A stretch of DNA of 64,000 nucleotides from Allotamlana fucoidanivorans. Lineage in GTDB: Bacteria > Bacteroidota > Bacteroidia > Flavobacteriales > Flavobacteriaceae. Below the pieces are notes generated by a model. It was not told the origin of the DNA, ran no database searches, and worked only from the letters and a program-made list of their open reading frames with translations. The stretch is taken from the NCBI RefSeq assembly GCF_045788535.1, contig NZ_CP074074.1, positions 2,790,001 through 2,854,000 of the forward strand, in the 5' to 3' direction. Positions 55,920-64,000 of the stretch are shown here, piece by piece (the stretch's first letter is position 1; each line of letters opens with the position of its first letter). Made by a program: the position numbers and the translations under genes.

Positions 55920-58900
55920 ATGAGAAAATCCGTAACTGTCTTATTTGTAGTAGTTTGTGTAGCCTTTGGTTATGCCCAACGCCAAGTAAAGAGTTTTAAT
56001 GACAATTGGTATTTTATCCTTGAAGATGACCCATCATTTTCAGAAGAAACTTTTGATAATTCCACTTGGAAAAATTTAAATATTCCCCACGATTGGTCTT
56101 TTGAAAAAGGCGTAAGAAAAGGTGGGGATCAAGGCCAAGGTGGTGGTTACCATGATGGCGGTATTGGTTGGTATCGTAAGAATTTTGAAGTCTCAAAAGC
56201 GAGCTTATCAAAAATCACATACATTAATTTTGATGGTGTTTACATGAATAGTGATGTTTATGTAAATGGGCAGCATTTGGGCAAGCGCCCTTATGGTTAT
56301 ATTAGTTTTAGGTATGACATTTCAAAATATTTAAAAGAAGGCCAAAACAGCATCGCCGTTCGGGTTGATAATAGTTTAGAACCTTCAGCCAGGTGGTATC
56401 ATCCATGTGGAATTTATGCGGCCGTTAAGCTCATTGAGGTAAATCCAACACATTTTAAACCGAATAGTATTTTTATTACTACGCCAACTATAGAAGCTGA
56501 TAAAGCAGCGGTAAATATTGATGCTGAAGTTAACGGAAATCTTAAAAATTTAGATTATGAGGTTGAAATTTATGCGCCAGACGGAACGCTTCTAAACACA
56601 GAAAAAGCAAAGATTAAATATGCCAAAAACACCTTAGTTGTTGAGGTTGAAAATCCGAATTTATGGAGTCCAGAAACACCAACCTTATACAAAGCCATTA
56701 CCAGAGTAAAAAAAGGGAAGAAAATCATTGATGAGGTTGAAACGATTTTCGGATTCAAAACCGTAGAATGGAAATCAGAAACCGGATTTTGGCTTAATGG
56801 CGAAAATGTAAAGCTGAAAGGTGTTTGTGAACACTGGGAAGGTGGCCCTGTTGGTGGGGCGTGGACTAAACCGCTTTTACGGTGGAAACTACAGTTGTTA
56901 AAAGACATGGGTATTAATACAATTCGTCCGTCGCATAACCCAACACCACCTATGTTTTACGATATCTGTGATGAAATTGGTTTACTGGTTATGGATGAAA
57001 TTTTTGATGGCTGGCATAAAAAAGCAGCTGAAGATTACGGTAAACAAGCCTTTGATGAATGGTGGCAGCGTGATGTAACCGAATGGATTACCAGAGACCG
57101 TAACCACCCCAGCATTTTTGTTTGGAGTTTAGGTAATGAAACGCACAGCGATGTGGCGCCAGAATTGGTTAGCTTTGGTAAATCTCTAGACCCAACACGT
57201 TTATTTACTTCAGGAGCTGGAAATCCTGAAGATATGGATATACAAGGCGTAAATGGCGGGTCGGAAACAAAATCGTTCATAGATAGACAAAATGAAATAG
57301 AGTTAGAAAAACCATTTATTTCTACCGAAGCGCCTCATACCTGGCAAACCAGAGGTTATTACAGAACCCATACCTGGTGGCGCGATAATGAATTGCCTGG
57401 TACTTATGAATTGCCAAATCTCACAGAAAAGGAAATTTTCTTTTACGAAGGTTTAAACCCCAAGGATTGGCGAAACAGAAAACAACGTTTCAATTCTTCT
57501 TATGATAATGCTACGGTACGCGTTTCAGCAAGAAAATATTGGGAAGTGATGCGTGATACTCCATGGCATAGTGGACATTACCGTTGGACTGGTTTCGATT
57601 ATTACGGCGAAGCAGGTTTAGTACATGGTGGTTTGCCTTTTAACCTCTTTATGGGTGGTGCTCTTGATGTGGCTGGTTTTGAAAAAGATTTATACTATTT
57701 CTACCAAAGCCAATGGACCACAGAACCTATGATTCACATGTTACCGCATTGGTCGCATCCAAGAATGGAGAAAGGCACAGTAATTCCGGTTTGGGTATAT
57801 TCGAACACCGAAGAGGTGGAACTCTTCTTAAACGGAAAATCTTTAGGGAAAGATAAACCGGGAACCGTTTGGAATGAAATGCAATGCGAGTGGATGGTGC
57901 CTTACCAAGAAGGTAAACTTGAAGCTGTTGCTTATATTGATGGCAAAGAAGTGAAACGTACCTCGTTTAGAACAAGTGCCCAGCCTTCAAAACTGAAATC
58001 CTCTCTGGAAAAATTAGAGGCAGAAGACGGATTTAATTCATGTTTTATTATCACCTCAGAAAGTTTAGATGCTCAAAATAATTTGTATCCATACGGCGAA
58101 AACAAAGTGTATTATCATATTTCCGGCGATGTGAAAAAGATTTCAATGGAAAATGGAAATCCTATCGATCCTACAAGTCGTACCAAATCTGATTTCAGAA
58201 GTTTATTCTTCGGAAAAACACGTTTATTCCTGAGAGCTTTACCAAATGGGAAATCAGCATCCGTGTTTTCCGGTGCTATTTTAGGTGATAAATCCTTGTA
58301 TACTTCCAATATGATTACTATATCTGTTAATCAGATTTCTATTTTAAAAGAAGCTAATATTTCAGATTTAGAGATTAATTATACTGTTGATGGCAGTGAC
58401 CCAGAAATAACAGGAAAGCGATACAAGGGTGCTTTTAAAGTGGAAGATGGCACAACTGTAAAAGCTATTGTCAAACAAAATGGTAAAACTGTTTTGTCTA
58501 TGGAAGAAACCTTTGGTAAAAGCGAAGGTTTGTTTTGGGGCGACGAACATTCTGCTGATATGTGGATTGGGAGAGGTGTGAATATTTCTGCGGAAGATGG
58601 CATTTTAACAGGAACAGCACAAGCAAGTACAGGCGCACACAGATTTAAAGGCTCAGGTTTTGTTGATTTTAAAGGCGGCGAAGGGTCTATTACCTGGTAC
58701 CAAGAAAATGACGGCGAACCTGGAGATTACAGTATTCGTTTTAGATACATGCATAATAATGAACGGAAATTACACCCAATGAAATTGTATGTAAATGATG
58801 AATATGTAAGAGATATAGAATTTAAAGCAACAGGCGGTTGGGAAAAAGAATGGAAGTTTGTACCAACCATCATCGTTCTGCAATCTGGAGCAAACAATAT

Positions 58901-58958
58901 CAAGCTAGAAACCACTGGAGAAAGTGCTCCGTTTATTGATGAGTTGTTTATAGATTAA
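55920..58958 (+). CDS. GH2 glycosidase, large multidomain
   Basis: The ATG at 55920 gives a good signal peptide (SVTVLFVVVCVAFGYAQ); the in-frame TTG at 55905 is less likely. The protein has 1012 residues. The sugar-binding jelly roll (FNDNWYFILEDDPSF...HDWSFEKG) is followed by an Ig-like domain. The TIM barrel contains KLKGVCEHWEGGPVG, INTIRPSHNPTPP, WSLGNETHSD (acid/base Glu407) and FISTEAPHTW (nucleophile Glu470). C-terminal Ig-like (YSNTEEVELFLNGKSLGKD), chitobiase-type (NYTVDGSDPEITGKRYKG) and CBM-like domains complete it. GH2 covers beta-galactosidases, beta-glucuronidases and others. The H-W-E-G-G loop does not let me choose. Likely periplasmic, acting on galactose or uronic acid side groups. 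Confidence 0.88.
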   Translation: MRKSVTVLFVVVCVAFGYAQRQVKSFNDNWYFILEDDPSFSEETFDNSTWKNLNIPHDWSFEKGVRKGGDQGQGGGYHDGGIGWYRKNFEVSKASLSKITYINFDGVYMNSDVYVNGQHLGKRPYGYISFRYDISKYLKEGQNSIAVRVDNSLEPSARWYHPCGIYAAVKLIEVNPTHFKPNSIFITTPTIEADKAAVNIDAEVNGNLKNLDYEVEIYAPDGTLLNTEKAKIKYAKNTLVVEVENPNLWSPETPTLYKAITRVKKGKKIIDEVETIFGFKTVEWKSETGFWLNGENVKLKGVCEHWEGGPVGGAWTKPLLRWKLQLLKDMGINTIRPSHNPTPPMFYDICDEIGLLVMDEIFDGWHKKAAEDYGKQAFDEWWQRDVTEWITRDRNHPSIFVWSLGNETHSDVAPELVSFGKSLDPTRLFTSGAGNPEDMDIQGVNGGSETKSFIDRQNEIELEKPFISTEAPHTWQTRGYYRTHTWWRDNELPGTYELPNLTEKEIFFYEGLNPKDWRNRKQRFNSSYDNATVRVSARKYWEVMRDTPWHSGHYRWTGFDYYGEAGLVHGGLPFNLFMGGALDVAGFEKDLYYFYQSQWTTEPMIHMLPHWSHPRMEKGTVIPVWVYSNTEEVELFLNGKSLGKDKPGTVWNEMQCEWMVPYQEGKLEAVAYIDGKEVKRTSFRTSAQPSKLKSSLEKLEAEDGFNSCFIITSESLDAQNNLYPYGENKVYYHISGDVKKISMENGNPIDPTSRTKSDFRSLFFGKTRLFLRALPNGKSASVFSGAILGDKSLYTSNMITISVNQISILKEANISDLEINYTVDGSDPEITGKRYKGAFKVEDGTTVKAIVKQNGKTVLSMEETFGKSEGLFWGDEHSADMWIGRGVNISAEDGILTGTAQASTGAHRFKGSGFVDFKGGEGSITWYQENDGEPGDYSIRFRYMHNNERKLHPMKLYVNDEYVRDIEFKATGGWEKEWKFVPTIIVLQSGANNIKLETTGESAPFIDELFID

Positions 58959-58962
58959 GAGC

Positions 58963-59052
58963 ATGTATACTATAATAACAATTATTAGCATATTGCTATT
59001 GGTTAACGTTCTATTGATGATGTTTAGTTGTAATAGAGATGGAAAGGGATAG
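58963..59052 (+). CDS. Possible 29-residue membrane peptide
   Basis: A short frame opens 4 bp after the GH2 stop with ATG at 58963 and ends with TAG at 59050-59052. It encodes one hydrophobic helix (TIITIISILLLVNVLLMMF) followed by SCNRDGKG. Small single-helix peptides of this type are common in Flavobacteriaceae, but the frame could also be the broken start of a lipoprotein. Nothing shows that it is translated. Confidence 0.35.
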   Translation: MYTIITIISILLLVNVLLMMFSCNRDGKG

Positions 59053-59142
59053 ATAGAGCTCTTCTAGAAGACGATAACAGGTTAAAAAAAGACGTGCGAA
59101 TCACTTGAAAAGCTATGGAAATAAAATAAATATGAGTTTTAA

Positions 59143-59532
59143 ATGAGGTCATACAGAACCTTTCTGTTCATGGTACTTACACTAATTACTATAAATAATT
59201 GCGATAATTTTGAAGAAAGATTTGGTTTAGACGTTCAATATCCATCTGATTTAGTACAATTCCATAACAATGTATTGGAGTATTATGTTAATGAAGAAAG
59301 AGATGACACCAATATCGAGCAGTTATTGCAAAGTTTTCAAGAAGATGTCTCATGGTCAACCATAGATTATATCATTAAAGTACGTGGTGGTTGACTAGTA
59401 AAAAATCATTTAAAACATGTTCAAACCTTAACAGTAAACTATAAAAATAAAGCCTTAAAATATTATCTAGATAAGAACCTATCAATAAAAATCCATCAAG
59501 GTTTAAATAACAATACCATAACCAACGGGTAA
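59143..59532 (+). pseudogene. Truncated N-terminal remnant of a PL8-like polysaccharide lyase
   Basis: An ATG at 59143 encodes 83 residues with a hydrophobic start, then DDTNIEQLLQSFQEDVSWSTIDYIIKVRGG and a TGA at 59392-59394. Reading through the TGA in the same frame continues LVKNHLKHVQTLTVNYKNKA and LDKNLSIKIHQGLNNN to a TAA at 59530. The L-Q-x-D-x-S-W-x-x-I-D-Y...RGG-W...H-L pattern resembles the N-terminal helical toroid start of PL8-type lyases, where a Trp would stand at the TGA (TGG to TGA). About 130 codons remain of a gene that would normally exceed 600. The family call is tentative. Confidence 0.5.
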
Positions 59533-59575
59533 TGAAGCAAGAAAAACAGTTCGTTTACAATTACAAAATAACATC

Positions 59576-61882
59576 ATGAAGCAAATAGTAATCTACCTAT
59601 GGTGTTTGTGCTCTGCAGCGCAAGTCATTCAAGTAAAAGATTTAAAATGTGAATTACAAAGTAACCCAACGGGAATAACTTCGGCTAGACCATTTTTTAG
59701 CTGGACTTTTATTGGGGACAGTATTAGTCAAGAACAGGGCGGTTTTCGTATTATGATGGCCACAAGTATTGAGAAATTAAAGTATCCAGATCTTTGGGAT
59801 ACAGGACCAACTAGCAAGTCAGAGACAGGGCCATACCAATATCTAGGTGAACCCTTAAGATCAGGACAAAAAGTATACTGGAGAGTTACTGTATGGGGCA
59901 ATAATCGAGGAGTGTGTCATAGCGAACCTGCTTGGTTTGAAATGGGAGACATTGTAAATCAAGAAAAAGCCTTTGAACCTCCCGTTTTTGAGCAAGAGAA
60001 TGGTGTCGTGAAAATTACTTTAAGCCCAGAAGATGAAGGGCGTACTTTTGAAGGTATTGGTGGTGTAAGTGCTGGTGCTTCAACCGATTTGTTATACGAT
60101 TATAAAGACCCATACCGAGACCATATTCTCGACATGCTTTTTAAACCTAAATTTGGTGCTGGCTTTCAGCATTTAAAAGTAGAAATGGGTGGTGGTGAAA
60201 ACTCTACTTGTGGTTCTGAACCATCTCATGCCATTACGCGCGAAGAATTAAAGAATCCTATTTCTAGAGGTTATGAGTTTTGGCTTATGAGAGCGGCTAA
60301 AGACAAGAACCCCAACATGATTTTGGAATATCTACCATGGAGTTTTCCAGGGTATTTAAAATCTAATATTTATACTAAAGAATCTGCGGAGTATTTTGTT
60401 ACGTTCCTCGATGTAGCAAAAAGGGATTGGGATTTAGATATTGATTGGGTAGCAGCAGCAGAGAATGAAAACTATACCGATCGTGATTGGCTGGTAAATG
60501 AAGTACGTCCTTTGTTAGATGCAAGGGGTTATAAGAATGTCAAGATTCAAGGGCCTGATGATAATAGTGGTGACTGGCAAATATTTGAAGAATTGGAAAA
60601 GGACCCCGAATTTGATAAAGTTATTGAGGCTGCTGGGTATCATTACGTTACGGGCAGAGAGTTTACCGAAGATATGGTAGATGGCCGTGGGCGCCCAACA
60701 ACAGCAAAGGCCAAAGCATCAGGTACGCCATTGTGGGCTAGTGAAGATTGGAGCTGGACGGGTAAGGACTGGGGCGGAGCTGGAGCTTTGAATTTAGCGC
60801 GTATATACAACAAGTTTTATATTAGAGATAAAATAACCAAAACACTAATTTGGGCGCCAATAGGCTCCATTTATAAATCGGTAACCTGGGATAAAGCAGG
60901 AGCCATGAAAGCCAACAATCCTTGGAGTGGCTATTATGAAGTGTGGCCAACAATTTGGGCTACTGCTCATACCACACAATTTGCGGAGGCTAATGATTGG
61001 CAATATTTAGATGAAGCTTGTGGATTGTTTGATGCGTCAACTTATAAAGGTAGTTGTGTTACCATGAAAAATAAAAATGGTTCAGACTGGAGTATGATTA
61101 TCTGTACTGAAGAACCTGAGACTATTGAAGTAGCGATTGAAGAAGGTTTGTCTAAAACCCTTGTAAATATTTGGAAATCGAGCGAAGAAGAACAGTTTGT
61201 TCAGCTTGAAAGCATAGAGCCAAAGAACGGTTTATTCACAATTAAACTAGACCCTAAGTGTATTTATTCATTAACAACAACAACAGGTCAACAAAAAGGA
61301 GAATACAGTATACCGGAAGAAACACCATTTCCATTCCCGTATAAAGAAGATTATGAGGACCGGAAAGTTGGTGACTTACCAAAATACCATTCAGACCAAA
61401 CAGGTAGTTTTGAAATTGTACAAAAAGAAGATGGAACCAATTGTTTAAAGCAAATAAATCCGGAGCAAGGTTATGATTGGATGCGCGTGTATCGCCGTTC
61501 AAACATAAAACCCAATACGTTGATTGGTGATGTAACATGGACGAATTTTACCTGTAGTGTAGATGTTTTTATAGAGGGTGGTAATGTAGAACTGGGCGGT
61601 CGTGTTCAAGGGAGTTATTTGAAAGGTTATAGATTCATGCTTGAAAAAAACGGAAATTGGACGCTAGTTTTCGATAAGCAGACCCTTGCAAAAGGGAGCA
61701 TTGAAAATTTTGATGGTAATGTATGGCATCAATTGAAATTGACATTCAAGGACAAAGCAATAGAAGCTTTTGTGGATGGTCATACCATAACAAAAGTTAG
61801 CCATAACAAAAAGTCTGGTTATGTAATGTTAGGAAGCTCATATGATGGTAATTTATTCGATAATCTTGAAGTAAAGCCGTAA
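59576..61882 (+). CDS. GH59 galactosidase-like enzyme with a GH78-type N-terminal domain
   Basis: In this 768-residue protein, residues about 18-125 (VKDLKCELQSNPTGITSARPFFSWTF...GFRIMMATS...YWRVTVW) are the Ig-like domain normally found at the front of GH78 rhamnosidases. From about residue 150 the sequence is GH59 (galactocerebrosidase family): GIGGVSAGASTDLLYDY, DMLFKPKFGAGFQHLKVEMGG, EYLPWSFPGYL. The acid/base is in AENENYTD (Glu298) and the nucleophile in LWASEDWSW (Glu390). The C-terminus (EDYEDRKVGDLPKYHSDQTGSFEI...) is the lectin-like domain of that family. The signal peptide is weak. It probably releases beta-galactose. The domain swap next to a gene remnant suggests local recombination. 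Confidence 0.82.
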   Translation: MKQIVIYLWCLCSAAQVIQVKDLKCELQSNPTGITSARPFFSWTFIGDSISQEQGGFRIMMATSIEKLKYPDLWDTGPTSKSETGPYQYLGEPLRSGQKVYWRVTVWGNNRGVCHSEPAWFEMGDIVNQEKAFEPPVFEQENGVVKITLSPEDEGRTFEGIGGVSAGASTDLLYDYKDPYRDHILDMLFKPKFGAGFQHLKVEMGGGENSTCGSEPSHAITREELKNPISRGYEFWLMRAAKDKNPNMILEYLPWSFPGYLKSNIYTKESAEYFVTFLDVAKRDWDLDIDWVAAAENENYTDRDWLVNEVRPLLDARGYKNVKIQGPDDNSGDWQIFEELEKDPEFDKVIEAAGYHYVTGREFTEDMVDGRGRPTTAKAKASGTPLWASEDWSWTGKDWGGAGALNLARIYNKFYIRDKITKTLIWAPIGSIYKSVTWDKAGAMKANNPWSGYYEVWPTIWATAHTTQFAEANDWQYLDEACGLFDASTYKGSCVTMKNKNGSDWSMIICTEEPETIEVAIEEGLSKTLVNIWKSSEEEQFVQLESIEPKNGLFTIKLDPKCIYSLTTTTGQQKGEYSIPEETPFPFPYKEDYEDRKVGDLPKYHSDQTGSFEIVQKEDGTNCLKQINPEQGYDWMRVYRRSNIKPNTLIGDVTWTNFTCSVDVFIEGGNVELGGRVQGSYLKGYRFMLEKNGNWTLVFDKQTLAKGSIENFDGNVWHQLKLTFKDKAIEAFVDGHTITKVSHNKKSGYVMLGSSYDGNLFDNLEVKP

Positions 61883-62214
61883 CAGAAAGAGATATATTTT
61901 GATGAAGTTTTAATGAGAAGAGTTCTGAATCATTTGCTTTTTTCGTTAAAGTGTTAATGGGTTGCAATCCTATAGCGTTAACTTATATAAGTTTACCCAA
62001 AAAACAGGACAGTTAAGGATAGTTTTGCCGCTAAACCCAACTAAATTCGAGGTTTCTGATATTTAAGCATTCGAGGCGCATTACATTTTGTTAAAGGAGA
62101 AACTTTTTAGGTTCTAAAATGGTATGTGTAGTACTAAAAACCTTGTAGTCTTTTATGATTGACATATAATTAATCTGAAAAATGAAATTGAATAAATAAA
62201 TTAAAACTAGAAAA
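61883..62214. other. Intergenic region before the heparinase-like gene
   Basis: This 332-bp spacer shows operator site 15 (62005-62049) and no gene. The untranslated leader from that site would be unusually long, about 165 bp. Confidence 0.5.
62005..62049 (+). promoter_or_regulatory. PUL operator/promoter site 15 (heparinase-like gene)
   Basis: CAGGACAGTTAAGGATA (62005-62021) is followed after exactly 20 bp by TAAATTCG (62042-62049). The first half-site is good and the second is degenerate. Confidence 0.5.
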
Positions 62215-64000
62215 ATGAAAAATATACTCTTTGTATTATTCTTACTAAAGGTGATGTTTGTGTCTGCACAATCTTTACAACATCCTATCATTCATATAAC
62301 CGCTGATGAACGTGCAGAAGTGTTAGATAAAATAAATAAATACAGTTGGGCTCAATTTGCACAAAATGAACTAAAGAAAAACGTAGATGCTAAAGTGGCT
62401 GCGCATAAATCAAATCCAGCACAAACGATTAATGCAATTATTGCTTTGGCTGTTGATGATAATCTTGCAGAAAGCGAAGTTGGAAGTGCAAATAACGAAC
62501 ATTTTAAAGTATTAAGTTCAGCAGCACATGCAGGGATGCTTTACTATTTAACAGAAGATGAAGATTACGCGCAATATGCAGCTGATATAATTTGGCATTA
62601 TTTTCAAGAATTAGCACCTAGAACTCCTGAAACAACTGCTATTTGTGGTAATTACTTTTTCGATCCAAGAAGTACATACCCTTATTTGGCATACGCCTAT
62701 GATTTTATTTATAATTTTTTAAACACTCCAGGAACTCAAGTTTATGATAAAACTGCTGGTACACGCATAGCTTACAGTAATGAAACCGCACAAAAAGCAA
62801 TGAAAAATGTTGCAGGAAATGCATTGTTAGAATCTGGTGGAGTAGATAACAAGTATGGTAAATTGGTTTCCAATCACCCAATTCTTACTGCTCCTGGAGC
62901 TTTAGCAGCAATTCTATGTATAGATGACGATACTGAAAGAGAACGTCTTTTTAAAGTTTTTTGGGATACAGGAACACAAAGACAAAATTCTTTTACAAGA
63001 ACAGTGATGCCAATCTTTGGCGAACAAGGTATTTGGCCAGAATCTACAAGTTATAGTTTTATGTCTCGTATTCAATTGGTGTTAAATATGGTAGATAGAA
63101 TTAAACCAGAATTAGACGTAATTCCTCAATACAGGAATGTTTTGGATGGAGTATTCTTATTTGAGAACCTTCGTCATCCAAATAGGTCTTATGTGCGTTA
63201 TGGCGATTCCAAACGCTATAATGATGGATCTAAATCTTTATTCAGATATGTATTAAGTATTGCAAAAAGAAAAGGATATACTGATTTACAAGATAAAGCA
63301 GAAACTGCACTAGCACAATACTATAATGTTGAAGGTGGACGAAATCAACCTTTTGGCACTTCAGCTTTTGGTGGTCTAGATCATCTTGGTTTATTTTGGG
63401 GAGAAGAATTTCCACTGAATTCAACTCAGAAATTTGACTATAAACCAACAGTTATCGTTAAGCATGCAGGTGTTGCTTTGCAACGTAATTACACAGAAAC
63501 TAACAATGAGTTATATGGTTTATGTGGTATTATTGGTGGCGCACATTATGTCCATTCACATGCCACTGGTATTACAATGGAGTTATATGGCCTAGGTGAT
63601 ATCATGGCACCTAATGGAGGTATGCCTATTTCTGTAGCTGAACGAAAATTACCAATACACACTAATTATTTTAGAATTTATGCAGGGAATAACACTGTAA
63701 TTGTCAATGGGAACTCCAAAGGAAGACAAAGTGGTTCATGGGCAAGCAATTCTTATGTATGGCAAAATACAACAGTTAATAAAGCAGCGGAACCAGCGCA
63801 TCTAGAGGATCCTTTGAGTACAAATTTTAGTTTTGCTACTCAGTTTTTAGATGATAATATAAATAATTGTGATCAACAACGTACGTTAAGTACGATTAGA
63901 ACTAGTCCAACAACAGCATATTATTTTGATATCTTTCGTTCAAAGTCATTAAACACAAATAATTTTCATGACTATATTTATCATAACATTGGAGATGCTA
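62215..64000 (+). CDS. Heparinase II/III-family polysaccharide lyase, cut by window edge
   Basis: The gene opens with ATG at 62215 and runs open for 595 codons to the window edge. A signal peptide (FLLKVMFVSAQ) precedes an alpha-helical region: HITADERAEVLDKI, HAGMLYYLTEDEDYAQYAADIIWHYF, YLAYAYDFIYNFL and GEQGIWPESTSYSFMSR. These are typical of the (alpha/alpha) toroid of heparinase II/III-like lyases. A beta-sandwich part follows with GGAHYVHSHATGITMELYGLGDIMAPNGG, the conserved metal/His segment. The family eliminates at uronic acids, so a uronate-containing sulfated glycan such as ulvan fits. The exact PL family cannot be set. Confidence 0.82.
   Translation, partial: MKNILFVLFLLKVMFVSAQSLQHPIIHITADERAEVLDKINKYSWAQFAQNELKKNVDAKVAAHKSNPAQTINAIIALAVDDNLAESEVGSANNEHFKVLSSAAHAGMLYYLTEDEDYAQYAADIIWHYFQELAPRTPETTAICGNYFFDPRSTYPYLAYAYDFIYNFLNTPGTQVYDKTAGTRIAYSNETAQKAMKNVAGNALLESGGVDNKYGKLVSNHPILTAPGALAAILCIDDDTERERLFKVFWDTGTQRQNSFTRTVMPIFGEQGIWPESTSYSFMSRIQLVLNMVDRIKPELDVIPQYRNVLDGVFLFENLRHPNRSYVRYGDSKRYNDGSKSLFRYVLSIAKRKGYTDLQDKAETALAQYYNVEGGRNQPFGTSAFGGLDHLGLFWGEEFPLNSTQKFDYKPTVIVKHAGVALQRNYTETNNELYGLCGIIGGAHYVHSHATGITMELYGLGDIMAPNGGMPISVAERKLPIHTNYFRIYAGNNTVIVNGNSKGRQSGSWASNSYVWQNTTVNKAAEPAHLEDPLSTNFSFATQFLDDNINNCDQQRTLSTIRTSPTTAYYFDIFRSKSLNTNNFHDYIYHNIGDA

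Noticed and set aside
1..64000. tRNA, rRNA, CRISPR arrays, transposases, integrases and phage genes
   Set aside because: I saw no cloverleaf or rRNA segment, no regularly spaced short repeats and no recombinase-type proteins in the window.

Overview
The window is a low-GC stretch of a marine Flavobacteriia chromosome, probably a Flavobacteriaceae member in the Formosa/Algibacter range. The evidence is the SusC/SusD pair, type IX secretion sorting domains ending in YPNP...KxxxK-like tails, many SPII lipoproteins, TAnnTTTG-type promoters and A/T-rich hairpin terminators. Nearly everything belongs to one very large polysaccharide utilization locus (PUL). The window starts inside a sulfatase gene and ends inside a heparinase II/III-type gene.

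Layout. 1-2080: sulfatase tail and an L-fucose/L-arabinose isomerase-family enzyme. 2373-12726: GH78, sulfatase and two GH106 genes. 12835-15149: sulfatase and an unknown lipoprotein. 15507-16559: L-rhamnose transporter RhaT. 16919-17785 (minus): a jelly-roll lyase resembling PL7/PL28. 18117-25564: GH78, a secreted CBM-like protein, GH43 and a sulfatase, interrupted by a small inverted-end repeat element. 25683-26531: nucleoside-hydrolase-like protein. 26819-27891 (minus): a decayed two-gene operon with a GH39-like remnant. 28223-32877: SusC and SusD. 33052-36550: GH3, a beta-trefoil-like T9SS protein and rhamnose mutarotase RhaM. 36729-45994: two BNR-4 beta-propeller proteins (candidate ulvan lyases), an Fn3 lipoprotein and a beta-helix protein. 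46228-55749: tandem GH78 pair, GH43-like enzyme and two sulfatases, the second frameshifted. 55920-64000: GH2, small or broken genes, a GH59 enzyme carrying a GH78-type N-terminal domain, and a heparinase II/III-like protein.

Four GH78 and two GH106 rhamnosidase-type enzymes, six sulfatases, RhaT and RhaM all point to a sulfated, L-rhamnose-rich glycan. Ulvan is the best guess and a rhamnan sulfate is the main alternative. The inferred route is: T9SS-secreted lyases cut the polymer outside; SusCD imports the oligomers; periplasmic or surface sulfatases, rhamnosidases and xylosidase-type enzymes (GH43, GH3, possibly the lost GH39) finish it; RhaT, RhaM and the isomerase handle the free sugar.

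The most striking hidden signal is regulatory. A 17-bp direct repeat of the form CAGGATAGTACAGGATA recurs ahead of almost every transcription unit on both strands. In 13 of 15 listed sites it ends exactly 20 bp before a TAnnTTTG-like -7 box. This looks like one shared operator or promoter class for the whole locus; no regulator gene lies in the window.
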